Shown one piece after another: positions 23,879 to 31,575 of a stretch of 32,724 nt of DNA (position 1 is the stretch's first letter; each line of letters opens with the position of its first letter). Source of the stretch: Hydrogenothermus sp. (GTDB taxonomy: Bacteria > Aquificota > Aquificia > Aquificales > Hydrogenothermaceae); contig QNYP01000031.1 in NCBI GenBank assembly GCA_003978675.1, positions 1 to 32,724 on the forward strand. Reading direction: 5' to 3'. The translations under genes were made by a program, and so were the position numbers. The notes below the pieces were generated by a model, which saw only the letters and a program-made list of their open reading frames with translations, did not search any database and had not been told where the DNA came from.

Positions 23879-25610
23879 TGCAAAGACCTCCTATAGGCTC
23901 AACTTTATAAACGCCTAATTCTTTGCCTTTTGTATCTATAATATGAACTGCGCAAGCAATACATGGGTCAAATGAGTGAACAGTTCTTAATATTTCTACT
24001 GGTTGATGAGGATCAACAACTACAGTATTGCTTGTTATTGCAGCTTCATAAGCTCCCATTCTTCCTTTATAATCTCTTGGAGCTGCATTCCATGTTGATG
24101 GAACTACTGCCTGATAATTTGCAATTTTCCCATCTACTATTCTTATCCAGTGTCCTAAAGCTCCCCTTGGCGCTTCTTCAAGACCGTATCCTTTTAGTTC
24201 TTTTCCTTTTGTTAATTCGTCATAATCAAATTCTGTCCATGTTGATAAGTCTCCATGTGCACAATTAGATGCTAGCTCGTCTGCCCATACCATCATCATA
24301 TCAGCCATTAACCAAGTTTCAATTGCTCTTGCAGCAGTTCTTCCAACAGTAGAGAAAAGTGCTTTTGGAGGTAATCCTGCAAGTTTTAATGCTTTATCTA
24401 CATAAGATTTTATTCTTTCATCTCCCGCTGCATATCCAACAACCATTCTTGCAAGAGGACCAACTTCAACTCTTGTATCATCATAAATTGGAGATTTTAT
24501 CCATGAGTATTTTTCTTCAACTTTTAAAAGACCATGTTCATCAAATCCTGTGTATTTTGGATTTGTTTGTCCATCCCATGGGTGAAGTGGTTTATCAGTT
24601 CCTTCATATTCATACCAACTATGAGTCACGTCTTCTGCAACTTTTTCTTGGTCAAAAGGTATTACTTTTGATAAATCTTTATTTAAAACTACTCCTGATG
24701 GGAATAAAGTTTTTCCTTGATACATAGGATTATCATCTAGTCTAAATCCACCATAAGCAAGGTAATTTCCAAGTCCTGCTCCAACACCATTTAAAGCTTC
24801 ATCTTTATAAACTTCTGCAGCCATAATAATATCAGGAATATATGCTCTTAGTATAAAATCTCTTGATTTTCTCAATAATTCCTTAAACAGTTCATGTCTT
24901 GATTGGTCTTGTAAATCCCTTACACAAGTTACTCCACCAACAACTATTGATTGTGGATGTGGGTTTTTACCTCCCCAAACTGCCATCATTTGAGCCATCC
25001 ATCTTTGAGCTTCTAAAGCATCAAGGTAGTGAGTAGTTGCTATGAGATTTTGTTCTGGAGAAAATTTATATGCTTTATTACCCCAATAAGCATTAGCAAA
25101 AGGTCCGAGTCTTCCACCTTCTACAAATTTTTTGAGTCTTTCTTGAACAGCTTTATATCTATTTGGAGAATTGTTCCAAGGATTTTCTGAATAATTTTCT
25201 GCTATTTTAGCAGCTTTGTAAGGGTCAGCTTTTAGTGCAGAAACAATATCAACCCAGTCTAATGCATGAAGATGATAGAAGTGAACTACGTGGTCATGTA
25301 AATATAATGACCCTTGAATAAGGTTTCTAACTAGTCTTGCATTTTTAGGGATTGTTATTCCAAGTGCATGTTCTGCAGCTTCAATACTTCTTTGGTAGTG
25401 AGTTCCAGTACAAACTCCACATATTCTCATTGCCATAAGACCACAGTCTCTAGCATCTCTTCCTTTTAAAATTGTCTCAATTCCCCTCCACATAGTAGAG
25501 GAGCTGTAAGCATCAACAATTCTATTATTTTCATCTATAACGACTTCTATTCTTAAATGTCCTTCAATTCTTGTAATTGGGTCTATTACTATTCTTTCTT
25601 TTGTAGCCAT
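23871..25610 (-). CDS. hyaB: [NiFe] hydrogenase large subunit, uptake type
   Basis: This subunit holds the Ni-Fe(CN)2CO site and oxidises H2. The four Ni ligands are present: RICGVCTGTH (C64, C67) and DPCIACAVH (C550, C553). His556 is followed by a 23-residue tail (IIDTKGKELGV..., ending GLCNV), which should be removed by HyaD before folding is complete. It is 579 residues, as usual for group 1 membrane-bound enzymes, and has no export signal, so it would travel with HyaA by the Tat route. It lies 13 nt downstream of hyaA. Codon use looks more selective than in neighbouring genes, suggesting high expression, but this was not computed. Confidence 0.97.
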   Translation of the reverse strand: MATKERIVIDPITRIEGHLRIEVVIDENNRIVDAYSSSTMWRGIETILKGRDARDCGLMAMRICGVCTGTHYQRSIEAAEHALGITIPKNARLVRNLIQGSLYLHDHVVHFYHLHALDWVDIVSALKADPYKAAKIAENYSENPWNNSPNRYKAVQERLKKFVEGGRLGPFANAYWGNKAYKFSPEQNLIATTHYLDALEAQRWMAQMMAVWGGKNPHPQSIVVGGVTCVRDLQDQSRHELFKELLRKSRDFILRAYIPDIIMAAEVYKDEALNGVGAGLGNYLAYGGFRLDDNPMYQGKTLFPSGVVLNKDLSKVIPFDQEKVAEDVTHSWYEYEGTDKPLHPWDGQTNPKYTGFDEHGLLKVEEKYSWIKSPIYDDTRVEVGPLARMVVGYAAGDERIKSYVDKALKLAGLPPKALFSTVGRTAARAIETWLMADMMMVWADELASNCAHGDLSTWTEFDYDELTKGKELKGYGLEEAPRGALGHWIRIVDGKIANYQAVVPSTWNAAPRDYKGRMGAYEAAITSNTVVVDPHQPVEILRTVHSFDPCIACAVHIIDTKGKELGVYKVEPIGGLCNV

Positions 25611-25623
25611 CTATTTTTACCTC

Positions 25624-26865
25624 CTATTGGTTATTTTCATCGCTTTTTTTACCAGCAACTAAACTTGCAACAGCATGGGCTCCTATACCTATTACTGTTG
25701 CAGTTAATATTCCAAGACCTACTTGGTCAACAGTAGATTCTACACCATTTAGCCCTGGAGGCCTTATATTAGATGCAGCTAAAGGTCTTTCTGTTGCATA
25801 TTTATCCCAGAAATCTGGTTCTGAACATCCAATACAACCTCTTCCTATTCCAATAGGCCAGTTAGTTCCATCATTGTATCTAACTATTGAACAGTTATTG
25901 AATGTGAAAGGTCCTTTACATCCCATTTTGTAGAGACAGAAGTTATTTTTAGCACCTTCATCTCCCCATTCTTCAACGAATTCACCAGCATCAAAGTGTG
26001 CTCTTCTTTCACAGTTATCATGAATTCTATATCCAAAAGCAAATTTAGGTCTTAATAATGAATCTAATTCTGGTAATTCTCCAGTTAGAACATAATGCAT
26101 AATAACTCCAACCATGTTTGTTGGATTAGCAGGACATGCAGGAATATTCACTATAGGTTTTCCTTTAACAACATCCATAACGCCTACCGCTCCTGTAGGG
26201 TTAGGATAAGCTGCTGGAATTCCACCAAATGCAGCACAGGCACCTACTGCAATAACTGCAGCTGCATCTTTAGCAAGCCTTTGAACCCTTTCAACTCCTG
26301 TTTCAGGATGTCTTCCTATTGTAAATGCTTCTGGCATTCCAACAGGAATAGAACCTTCAACAAATAATAGATATTTACCTTTAAAGTCATGAACTGCTTT
26401 CTCTAAAGCTTCTTCAGCTTGATCACCTGCAGCAGCCATTAATGTTTCATGATACTCTAATGATAAATACTCAAGAATTAGCTCATCTACAGTAGGAGCA
26501 GATGAACGAAGTAAAGCTTCTGAGTTACCATCACAGTCCTGTATATTTATCCATATTACAGGAACTCTATTCATAACCTCTGCAGCTTCAGCTACAAGTG
26601 GTTCAAAATTTGGAGGAAGCATAAGAAGTGCCGTTGTTGCAGATACCCACTTTAAAAAGTCCCTTCTTGATAACTCCCACATATCAAGCATTTTTTCAAA
26701 CTTTATATCGGCCTCCCTAACAGGAGACATTGCTTTCAGCTCATCGAGCCTTTTTCTCATTTTTTCGTAGAGAGCTTTGTAATATGCCTCTCCACGATTA
26801 GTATTTATATAGTTGGTAGGTTTTGTAAAGACGCTTCTAAGATGTTCTCTGCTAAAAAACTGCAT
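25624..26865 (-). CDS. hyaA: [NiFe] hydrogenase small subunit, Tat-exported, CxxN proximal-cluster variant
   Basis: It carries the three Fe-S clusters that take electrons from the active site to HyaC. A twin-arginine signal SRRDFLKWVSATTALLML begins at residue 66, after an unusual hydrophilic extension; ATG 26865 is supported by AGGAGGG upstream, so the extension is real. The first proximal-cluster motif is DCDGNSE (C111, N114), with Asn in place of the usual second Cys; the other two ligands (VGACAAFGG, PACPANP) are present. Distal ligands are IHDNC and CLYKMGC; the medial site is NNCS and GCIGC. A C-terminal membrane helix (about 378-400) provides the anchor. The gene is transcribed from the promoter at 26899-26928, which has two operator-like palindromes. 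Confidence 0.95.
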   Translation of the reverse strand: MQFFSREHLRSVFTKPTNYINTNRGEAYYKALYEKMRKRLDELKAMSPVREADIKFEKMLDMWELSRRDFLKWVSATTALLMLPPNFEPLVAEAAEVMNRVPVIWINIQDCDGNSEALLRSSAPTVDELILEYLSLEYHETLMAAAGDQAEEALEKAVHDFKGKYLLFVEGSIPVGMPEAFTIGRHPETGVERVQRLAKDAAAVIAVGACAAFGGIPAAYPNPTGAVGVMDVVKGKPIVNIPACPANPTNMVGVIMHYVLTGELPELDSLLRPKFAFGYRIHDNCERRAHFDAGEFVEEWGDEGAKNNFCLYKMGCKGPFTFNNCSIVRYNDGTNWPIGIGRGCIGCSEPDFWDKYATERPLAASNIRPPGLNGVESTVDQVGLGILTATVIGIGAHAVASLVAGKKSDENNQ

Positions 26866-26877
26866 TTCAACCCTCCT

Positions 26878-26895
26878 AATGAATAATCATTCACT
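26878..26895. promoter_or_regulatory. Operator candidate in the hyaA leader, next to the ribosome-binding site
   Basis: AATGAATAATCATTCACT has arms AATGAAT and ATTCACT (one mismatch). It lies downstream of the -10 and ends 2 nt before the AGGAGG of hyaA. A second site of the same type is at 26906-26923. Confidence 0.6.
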
Positions 26896-26898
26896 AAT

Positions 26899-26928
26899 AA
26901 TATTGAATGAATATTTTTTCATTGTCAA
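26899..26928 (-). promoter_or_regulatory. Promoter of the hyaABC operon
   Basis: On the minus strand a -35 TTGACA (26928-26923), an 18-nt spacer and a weak -10 AATATT (26904-26899) are seen. The spacer contains a palindrome of the same class as at the nikM and cytochrome promoters, though the -10 is less good and one base further away. Confidence 0.6.
26906..26923. promoter_or_regulatory. Operator candidate in the hyaA promoter spacer
   Basis: AATGAATATTTTTTCATT has 6-bp arms AATGAA and TTCATT around a T-rich centre; relative to the consensus it has one mismatch (T for A) in the right arm. It overlaps the -35 by one base. Confidence 0.55.
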
Positions 26929-26949
26929 GCCCTTAAAGAAATTTTTCTA

Positions 26950-28311
26950 TTAATGGGTAGTACAAACAGAACAAACATCAAAACTTCTTACTACCATTTC
27001 TGCTTTTAGTTTATCACTAAGTCCTATAATTGCCTTTTCTGCAGGAGATAGATAGTTTTTACATCTTGTTCCTAAATTCCAAACAGTTGGAGTTATAATA
27101 TCATATTTTTCTATTTTTCCCTCTTTAGCTATAACTTTATGAATTAAAGAACCTCTAGCTGCTTCACAAAAACCGTAAGCTTGTCCTTCTAAATTTTTAA
27201 TGTCTACTTTAGGTTTTATGTAGGATGGTTCATTTAAGTTAATGTTTAATAAATATTTTTTTATAGCCACCAAAATCTTACCAATTTCGTCAACTCTAGC
27301 CCATATTCTTGGAATATAATAACCTTTAAAATTTTTAGTTAAATTAATAAATAATTCATCCTCATTGTTTATTCTTCTAGCGAGAGGTCCTGTTTCGAAA
27401 GGTTTTCCTTCATACCTTGGAGCTTTAGCCCATGAATATTTTCCTTTTGAAAATTTAGATTTTCCATTTTCTAAAAATGAAAAGGTTTCTATTTCTTCAA
27501 CTTTACTTACATCAAAATTACATTTCTTTCTTCTTGTTACTCCTTGAGATATAAATGGACTAACATTACATACTGTTAAAAATCTATCGTAAGCTTTTCC
27601 TATATCTGAAAATCCAAGTTTAATGGCTTCCTCTATAATTTTTTTTAAATCTCCTTTTGATTTTTCTAAAAATTCTTCAAGAAATTTTATAGAAAAGTAA
27701 TCATCTATATTCATTCCAATTACATCATTTTCAAAATACTCTAAAACATTATCAACGATAGAAATTGCTTCCATCAATTCCATTTGTGTTGGCTCACACA
27801 TTACACCACCAGGGATACTGTAAGAAGTATGAGGCCACTGTCCTCCAAAAATCGCTATAATTTTAACAATTTTAGAACTGTAATATACAGCTTTACGCCA
27901 TTTTTCTCCTTTTATGGGATAAAAGTCTTTTAAGTCTGTATTAAATTTCAAGAAATCTGGAATAACAAATAAATAAAACCATCTTATGTGGTTTTGAATT
28001 ATTTCACAGGATAAAGTAATATTACGGATAAGCTGTGCTTTTTGTGAAACTTCTATTTCATACCCGTTTTCTCTATATAAATTTTCTAAAGCGTTAGTAG
28101 TAGCTATAAGATGTGCATGACCACATATTCCACAAACACGAGGAGTTATAACAAGAGCATCCAATAAAGGCTTGTTTTCTAGTATAAATTCAAAACCTCT
28201 GAAGTTTGGAGCTATAATGAACGCGTCTTTTATCCTCCCCTTTTCCCATACAAGTTTAAGTTCTACTTCTCCCTCAACTCTGTTTAAAATCCTTTTTTCT
28301 ACTTTAGCCAT
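26950..28311 (-). CDS. Second [NiFe] hydrogenase large subunit, group-2-like, no C-terminal tail
   Basis: The Ni ligands are present: RVCGICGHAH (C60, C63) and, at the very end, DVCSVCTTH, where the protein stops on the His (C447, C450, H453). Lack of a tail means no maturation protease is needed, a feature of sensory (HupV/HoxC) and some other cytosolic group 2 enzymes. The length is 453 residues, shorter than group 1. It lacks any export signal. It follows its small subunit after 2 nt and the order hypB-tetR-small-large suggests one operon. An H2 sensor or a cytosolic enzyme providing reductant (as proposed for the Aquifex-type group 2 enzyme) are both possible; no histidine kinase lies near. 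Confidence 0.93.
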   Translation of the reverse strand: MAKVEKRILNRVEGEVELKLVWEKGRIKDAFIIAPNFRGFEFILENKPLLDALVITPRVCGICGHAHLIATTNALENLYRENGYEIEVSQKAQLIRNITLSCEIIQNHIRWFYLFVIPDFLKFNTDLKDFYPIKGEKWRKAVYYSSKIVKIIAIFGGQWPHTSYSIPGGVMCEPTQMELMEAISIVDNVLEYFENDVIGMNIDDYFSIKFLEEFLEKSKGDLKKIIEEAIKLGFSDIGKAYDRFLTVCNVSPFISQGVTRRKKCNFDVSKVEEIETFSFLENGKSKFSKGKYSWAKAPRYEGKPFETGPLARRINNEDELFINLTKNFKGYYIPRIWARVDEIGKILVAIKKYLLNINLNEPSYIKPKVDIKNLEGQAYGFCEAARGSLIHKVIAKEGKIEKYDIITPTVWNLGTRCKNYLSPAEKAIIGLSDKLKAEMVVRSFDVCSVCTTH

Positions 28312-28313
28312 AG

Positions 28314-29237
28314 CTATTCAGTATCTTCCAGTTTTTTAGAAACTCTTTCGTTTTTTAAAGTTTTTGCTACTCCAGAAATCATAATATATGCTCTTTTTGA
28401 AACACCTAAAGGAATATCTTCAGGTATTCCCATATTTTTCTTTGTATCAAAAAAGTTTTCTCTTACAGGGAAATTAAACTCTGTGCAACCTATACATGGC
28501 ATTCCTGCCCTTGTTTTTGATGATATTCTATTCCACAAAATTTTATTACAAGGGGCATGTGTCATAGGACCTCTACAACCAAGGTTGTAAAACAAACACC
28601 CCTCTTTATGTCCAAATTCTTCTGCTTCTGTTTTCCATTCAAAATATTCATTTCTTGTGCATCCATCATGAGGAAGATACATGAAAATTTCCTTTGGTCT
28701 GTTAAATTTATCTAGAGAAATCTTTCTATCATAGTAAAGAGCCATTAAAACTTGTGTAAACCAGGCAGGATGTATAGGACAGCCGGTAATATTAATTACA
28801 GGATATCCAGATTTCGTTTTAAAATCAGAAGGTAGTAATCCTTTTTTTTCTTCAAATTTAAATTGAAGACCACAAATATCTTTATTTTCTCTATAAACTG
28901 CAGGTAAATTGCCATGAACAGCACAATTTCCAACAGCAATAATATATTCAGCTTTATCTTTTAATTTGTTTACTAAATCTGATATTGAATAATTTCCAAT
29001 TTTACAAAAATTTTTATTTTTAGTAATAGCTCCTTCAACAATTAGAAAATCTAATTTTATTTCTTTATCAAGAATTTTATCTATGATTTCATTCAAATTG
29101 TTTTCTATAGACAAAGATGGATGGTATAAAAGGTTTATTTTAGAAAAAATTTCATAAATATATGGATTTTCAGCATTTAATAAAGATTGAGTATTTCCAT
29201 TACAGGTTAAGCCTTGAAGCCAAAGTAAAGTTTTCAT
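28314..29237 (-). CDS. Second [NiFe] hydrogenase small subunit, cytosolic, CxxN variant
   Basis: It carries Fe-S clusters for the group-2-like enzyme. It starts with mature-type sequence (MKTLLWLQGLTCNGNTQSLL) and has no twin-arginine signal and no C-terminal membrane helix, so it is cytosolic. The proximal motif is TCNGN: C12 kept, Asn15 in place of the second Cys; the other two ligands (VGNCAVHGN, TGCPIHP) are present. Distal HDGC and CLFYNLGC, and medial APCN and PCIGC, are present. The start at 29237 (2 nt after the tetR stop) begins just at the conserved core; an upstream ATG at 29264 would add nine residues and overlap tetR. Length about 307 residues. Confidence 0.92.
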   Translation of the reverse strand: MKTLLWLQGLTCNGNTQSLLNAENPYIYEIFSKINLLYHPSLSIENNLNEIIDKILDKEIKLDFLIVEGAITKNKNFCKIGNYSISDLVNKLKDKAEYIIAVGNCAVHGNLPAVYRENKDICGLQFKFEEKKGLLPSDFKTKSGYPVINITGCPIHPAWFTQVLMALYYDRKISLDKFNRPKEIFMYLPHDGCTRNEYFEWKTEAEEFGHKEGCLFYNLGCRGPMTHAPCNKILWNRISSKTRAGMPCIGCTEFNFPVRENFFDTKKNMGIPEDIPLGVSKRAYIMISGVAKTLKNERVSKKLEDTE

Positions 29238-29239
29238 TT

Positions 29240-29836
29240 TTAACCAGCTTTTAAAGCCCTCCATATATTTTCTGCAAGTTCATCTGCATATTCTATAAGA
29301 GTTTTCATAAGCATATTTTCACCTTTTAAGAAAACAAGACCTCCAAGAGGTCCCATAACTGTAACAAAAGCAGTAAACAAATCTTGATTTCTTAAATCTC
29401 CTTTTCTGACACCTTCTTCTAGAAATAGCATTATTTCTGTTACAACTTCTTGAACACATAAAAAGCCTTCACAACCTCCTGAAAAAACTTCTCTATTTGA
29501 TAGGAAAACTCTTAAAAAATAATCTATAAGTTCTGGATTTTCCTCAGCAATCTTTATAAATCTTCTAACTAGTAAAGAGATTTTTTCTTTTGTTGATATG
29601 TTCATTTCATTTATTTTTTTGATTTCTTCGCCTAGTAAACTTGAAGAATACTGCATTATATATTTAGCAAGTTCTTCTTTACTTTTAAAATAGTTGTATA
29701 AATTTCCTACACTCATACCTAGTTCTTTTGCTATGTCAGGTATTGTTGTGTTGTAATAGCCTTGCTGGGCAAAAAGTTTGCATGCAACTTTAACTATTTC
29801 TAACTTTTTCTTTTCCTTTTGGATAGCCTTCGGCAA
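29240..29836 (-). CDS. TetR-family regulator, candidate regulator of the hydrogenase/nickel genes
   Basis: TetR proteins are dimeric repressors released by a ligand. The N-terminal helix-turn-helix is clear (about 12-58: ACKLFAQQGYYNTTIPDIAK, then GMSVGNLYNYFKSKEEL). The C-terminal ligand domain (about 60-198) includes C122 and C127 in SGGCEGFLC, which could sense metal or redox. It starts at TTG 29836 with AGGAGG 6 nt upstream. It lies 13 nt after hypB and directly before the second hydrogenase. Palindromes of a TetR-operator type lie in four promoters of this window, including the one for its own operon, so auto-repression and control of hydrogenase, nickel and cytochrome genes are inferred. 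The ligand is not known. Confidence 0.93.
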   Translation of the reverse strand: MPKAIQKEKKKLEIVKVACKLFAQQGYYNTTIPDIAKELGMSVGNLYNYFKSKEELAKYIMQYSSSLLGEEIKKINEMNISTKEKISLLVRRFIKIAEENPELIDYFLRVFLSNREVFSGGCEGFLCVQEVVTEIMLFLEEGVRKGDLRNQDLFTAFVTVMGPLGGLVFLKGENMLMKTLIEYADELAENIWRALKAG

Positions 29837-29849
29837 AATAAGCCTCCTA

Positions 29850-30611
29850 TTAATTTCTAAGAGACAATTTTAATTTTAAATAGTTTATCCATTTATCTAA
29901 ACCTTCTCCAGTCTTTGTAGAAATTTGGATAACATCCATTTTAGGATTTAAAGTCCTAGCTTCTTCAATAGCTTTTTTTACATCAAAATCAAAATAAGGA
30001 AGAAGGTCTATTTTTGTTATAAGCATAAGGTCAGCGCTTTTAAACATGACAGGATATTTTGCAGGTTTATCATCACCCTCTGGAACAGATAGTAAAACAA
30101 CATTTATATGGGTTCCTATATCATAAGATGCAGGACATACTAAATTTCCAACATTTTCAACAAAAACAATATCAAGTTCTTCTAATGGCATATGATGTAT
30201 TCCATCATGAACCATAAATGCATCTAGATGACAAGCCTGTCCTGTCGTTATTTGATAAGCGGGGACTCCTTTGGCTTTTATTCTTTCTGCGTCTCTATTT
30301 GTTTCTAAGTCTCCTTCTATAACACCTATTTTAGTTTCATTTCCAAGAATTTCTACAGTTTTTTCAAGTAGTGTAGTTTTTCCTGCTCCGGGAGAGCTCA
30401 TAAGATTTACAGCTAGTATTCCATATTTGTCAAAATGTTTTCTATTACTTTCAGCCTGTTTATCATTGGCATCAAGAATTTTGGTAATAACCTCCACAGT
30501 TTTTTTATCCTCAATAGCTGGATTTGTATGGTGATGATGTTCGTGATTATGCTCATGTTTATGTTCATGTGAGTTATTATCTGTTATTGAACAACCGCAA
30601 TCTCTACACAT
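29850..30611 (-). CDS. hypB: Nickel-storing GTPase HypB
   Basis: HypB supplies nickel to HypA with GTP hydrolysis. The N-terminus MCRDCGC is the high-affinity nickel site; a His-rich stretch (residues 15-28, HEHKHEHNHEHHHH) stores further nickel; the G-domain has P-loop SSPGAGKT (72-79), EGDLETNRDAERI, VENVGNLVCPA and TKIDLLPY. It is 253 residues. ATG 30611 follows GGAGG. The gene heads an operon with tetR and the second hydrogenase, separate from hypCDEA, and has an operator-like palindrome about at its transcription start. Confidence 0.97.
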   Translation of the reverse strand: MCRDCGCSITDNNSHEHKHEHNHEHHHHTNPAIEDKKTVEVITKILDANDKQAESNRKHFDKYGILAVNLMSSPGAGKTTLLEKTVEILGNETKIGVIEGDLETNRDAERIKAKGVPAYQITTGQACHLDAFMVHDGIHHMPLEELDIVFVENVGNLVCPASYDIGTHINVVLLSVPEGDDKPAKYPVMFKSADLMLITKIDLLPYFDFDVKKAIEEARTLNPKMDVIQISTKTGEGLDKWINYLKLKLSLRN

Positions 30612-30625
30612 AATAGTCCTCCAAA

Positions 30626-30643
30626 AGTGAATGGATATTCATT
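30626..30643. promoter_or_regulatory. TetR-type operator candidate, hypB-tetR promoter
   Basis: AGTGAATGGATATTCATT has arms AGTGAAT and ATTCATT (one mismatch) and lies immediately downstream of the -10, over the expected start of transcription. This would allow self-regulation by the TetR gene in this operon. Confidence 0.65.
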
Positions 30644-30644
30644 A

Positions 30645-30672
30645 AATATAACAAATTTAAATATAAAGTCAA
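30645..30672 (-). promoter_or_regulatory. Promoter of the hypB-tetR-hydrogenase operon
   Basis: On the minus strand a -35 TTGACT (30672-30667), a 16-nt spacer and a -10 TATATT (30650-30645). The operator is downstream of the -10, not in the spacer as at nikM. The leader to ATG 30611 would be about 27 nt. Confidence 0.7.
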
Positions 30673-30681
30673 ATTTACTTT

Positions 30682-31575
30682 TTAATATAACTCTACAAAT
30701 ATATCCCCAGTGTTTCCGTTTTTGTTTTTAAATCCTTCGCCTTTTATTTTTATTATATCGCCAGCTTGAATATTAGGTGGTAATCTTACAGTTAATTTTT
30801 CTCCATTTAGATTAAAAATATAGAATTTTCTTTCTTGTTTTATTTTTTCTGTTAGTTTTATCTTTGTAAAAAGATTTAGCCCCTTTTTTTCAAAAACAGG
30901 ATGATATTTTAAGAAAATTTTTATATATAAGTTTCCATTCTTTCCTCCATTTAAACCTTCGTTACCTTCATTTTCAAATAGTATAGTAAAACCCGTTTCA
31001 ACCCCAGCAGGGATTTTTATTTTTTTGTGTTTTTTAACTTTTATTTGTTTTCTTCCTCCACATTTTATGCATGGATTTTCTATAACAAAGCCTTTTCCTT
31101 TGCACACTGGACAGGGAATTCTTAAAGAAAGTAAGTTTTTATTACCATTTCCGTTGCAAGTTTGACACTTTTCAATAGAAGAATTTTCATCTAAACCTGT
31201 AGCTTTACATACAGGACAGTTTTCAACTTTAAAGTAATTTATATCTATAATAGTTCCCCTATATGCCTCCTCAAGTGATAGTTCAACTTTTATTTTTATG
31301 TCTTTTCCTTTTTTTGAAATATCTTCAGAAAAAAATCTGTTTAACAGATTTTCTATTTTTCCTAAAATCTCAGGTTTAGAAGATATAGTTTTGTCATACT
31401 CTTTTCTTTTTTTAGGGTCTGATAAAGTTTCATAGGCTTTTGTTAAAAGTTTGAATATTTCCTCCCCCTCTTTGTTTACATCAGGATGGTATTTTTTTGC
31501 CTTTTCCCTAAATGCTTTTTTTATTTCTTCATAAGATGCGTCTTTGGAAACACCCAAAAGTTTATAAAAGTCCAT
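30682..31575 (-). CDS. dnaJ: DnaJ co-chaperone, short form
   Basis: DnaJ hands unfolded clients to DnaK and stimulates its ATPase. It has a J-domain (1-65) with the essential HPD (in KKYHPDVNKEG), a short linker lacking a typical Gly/Phe region, four CxxC zinc-binding motifs (CPVC, CQTC, CPVC, CIKC; about residues 117-175) and a C-terminal peptide-binding part, ending early at GDIFVELY. With 297 residues it is shorter than the classical 370-380; the dimerisation end is missing. The zinc motifs exclude CbpA. The start codon abuts the grpE stop, so the pair is coupled. DnaK is not in the window. Confidence 0.93.
   Translation of the reverse strand: MDFYKLLGVSKDASYEEIKKAFREKAKKYHPDVNKEGEEIFKLLTKAYETLSDPKKRKEYDKTISSKPEILGKIENLLNRFFSEDISKKGKDIKIKVELSLEEAYRGTIIDINYFKVENCPVCKATGLDENSSIEKCQTCNGNGNKNLLSLRIPCPVCKGKGFVIENPCIKCGGRKQIKVKKHKKIKIPAGVETGFTILFENEGNEGLNGGKNGNLYIKIFLKYHPVFEKKGLNLFTKIKLTEKIKQERKFYIFNLNGEKLTVRLPPNIQAGDIIKIKGEGFKNKNGNTGDIFVELY

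Noticed and set aside
23963..24727. Long plus-strand reading frames opposite hyaB
   Set aside because: They are antisense shadows, Leu-rich without motifs or ribosome-binding sites, opposite a clear hydrogenase large subunit.
30500..30600. Repeated CAT/ATG-rich stretch resembling a small tandem repeat
   Set aside because: It is the codon repeat for the His-rich region of HypB.
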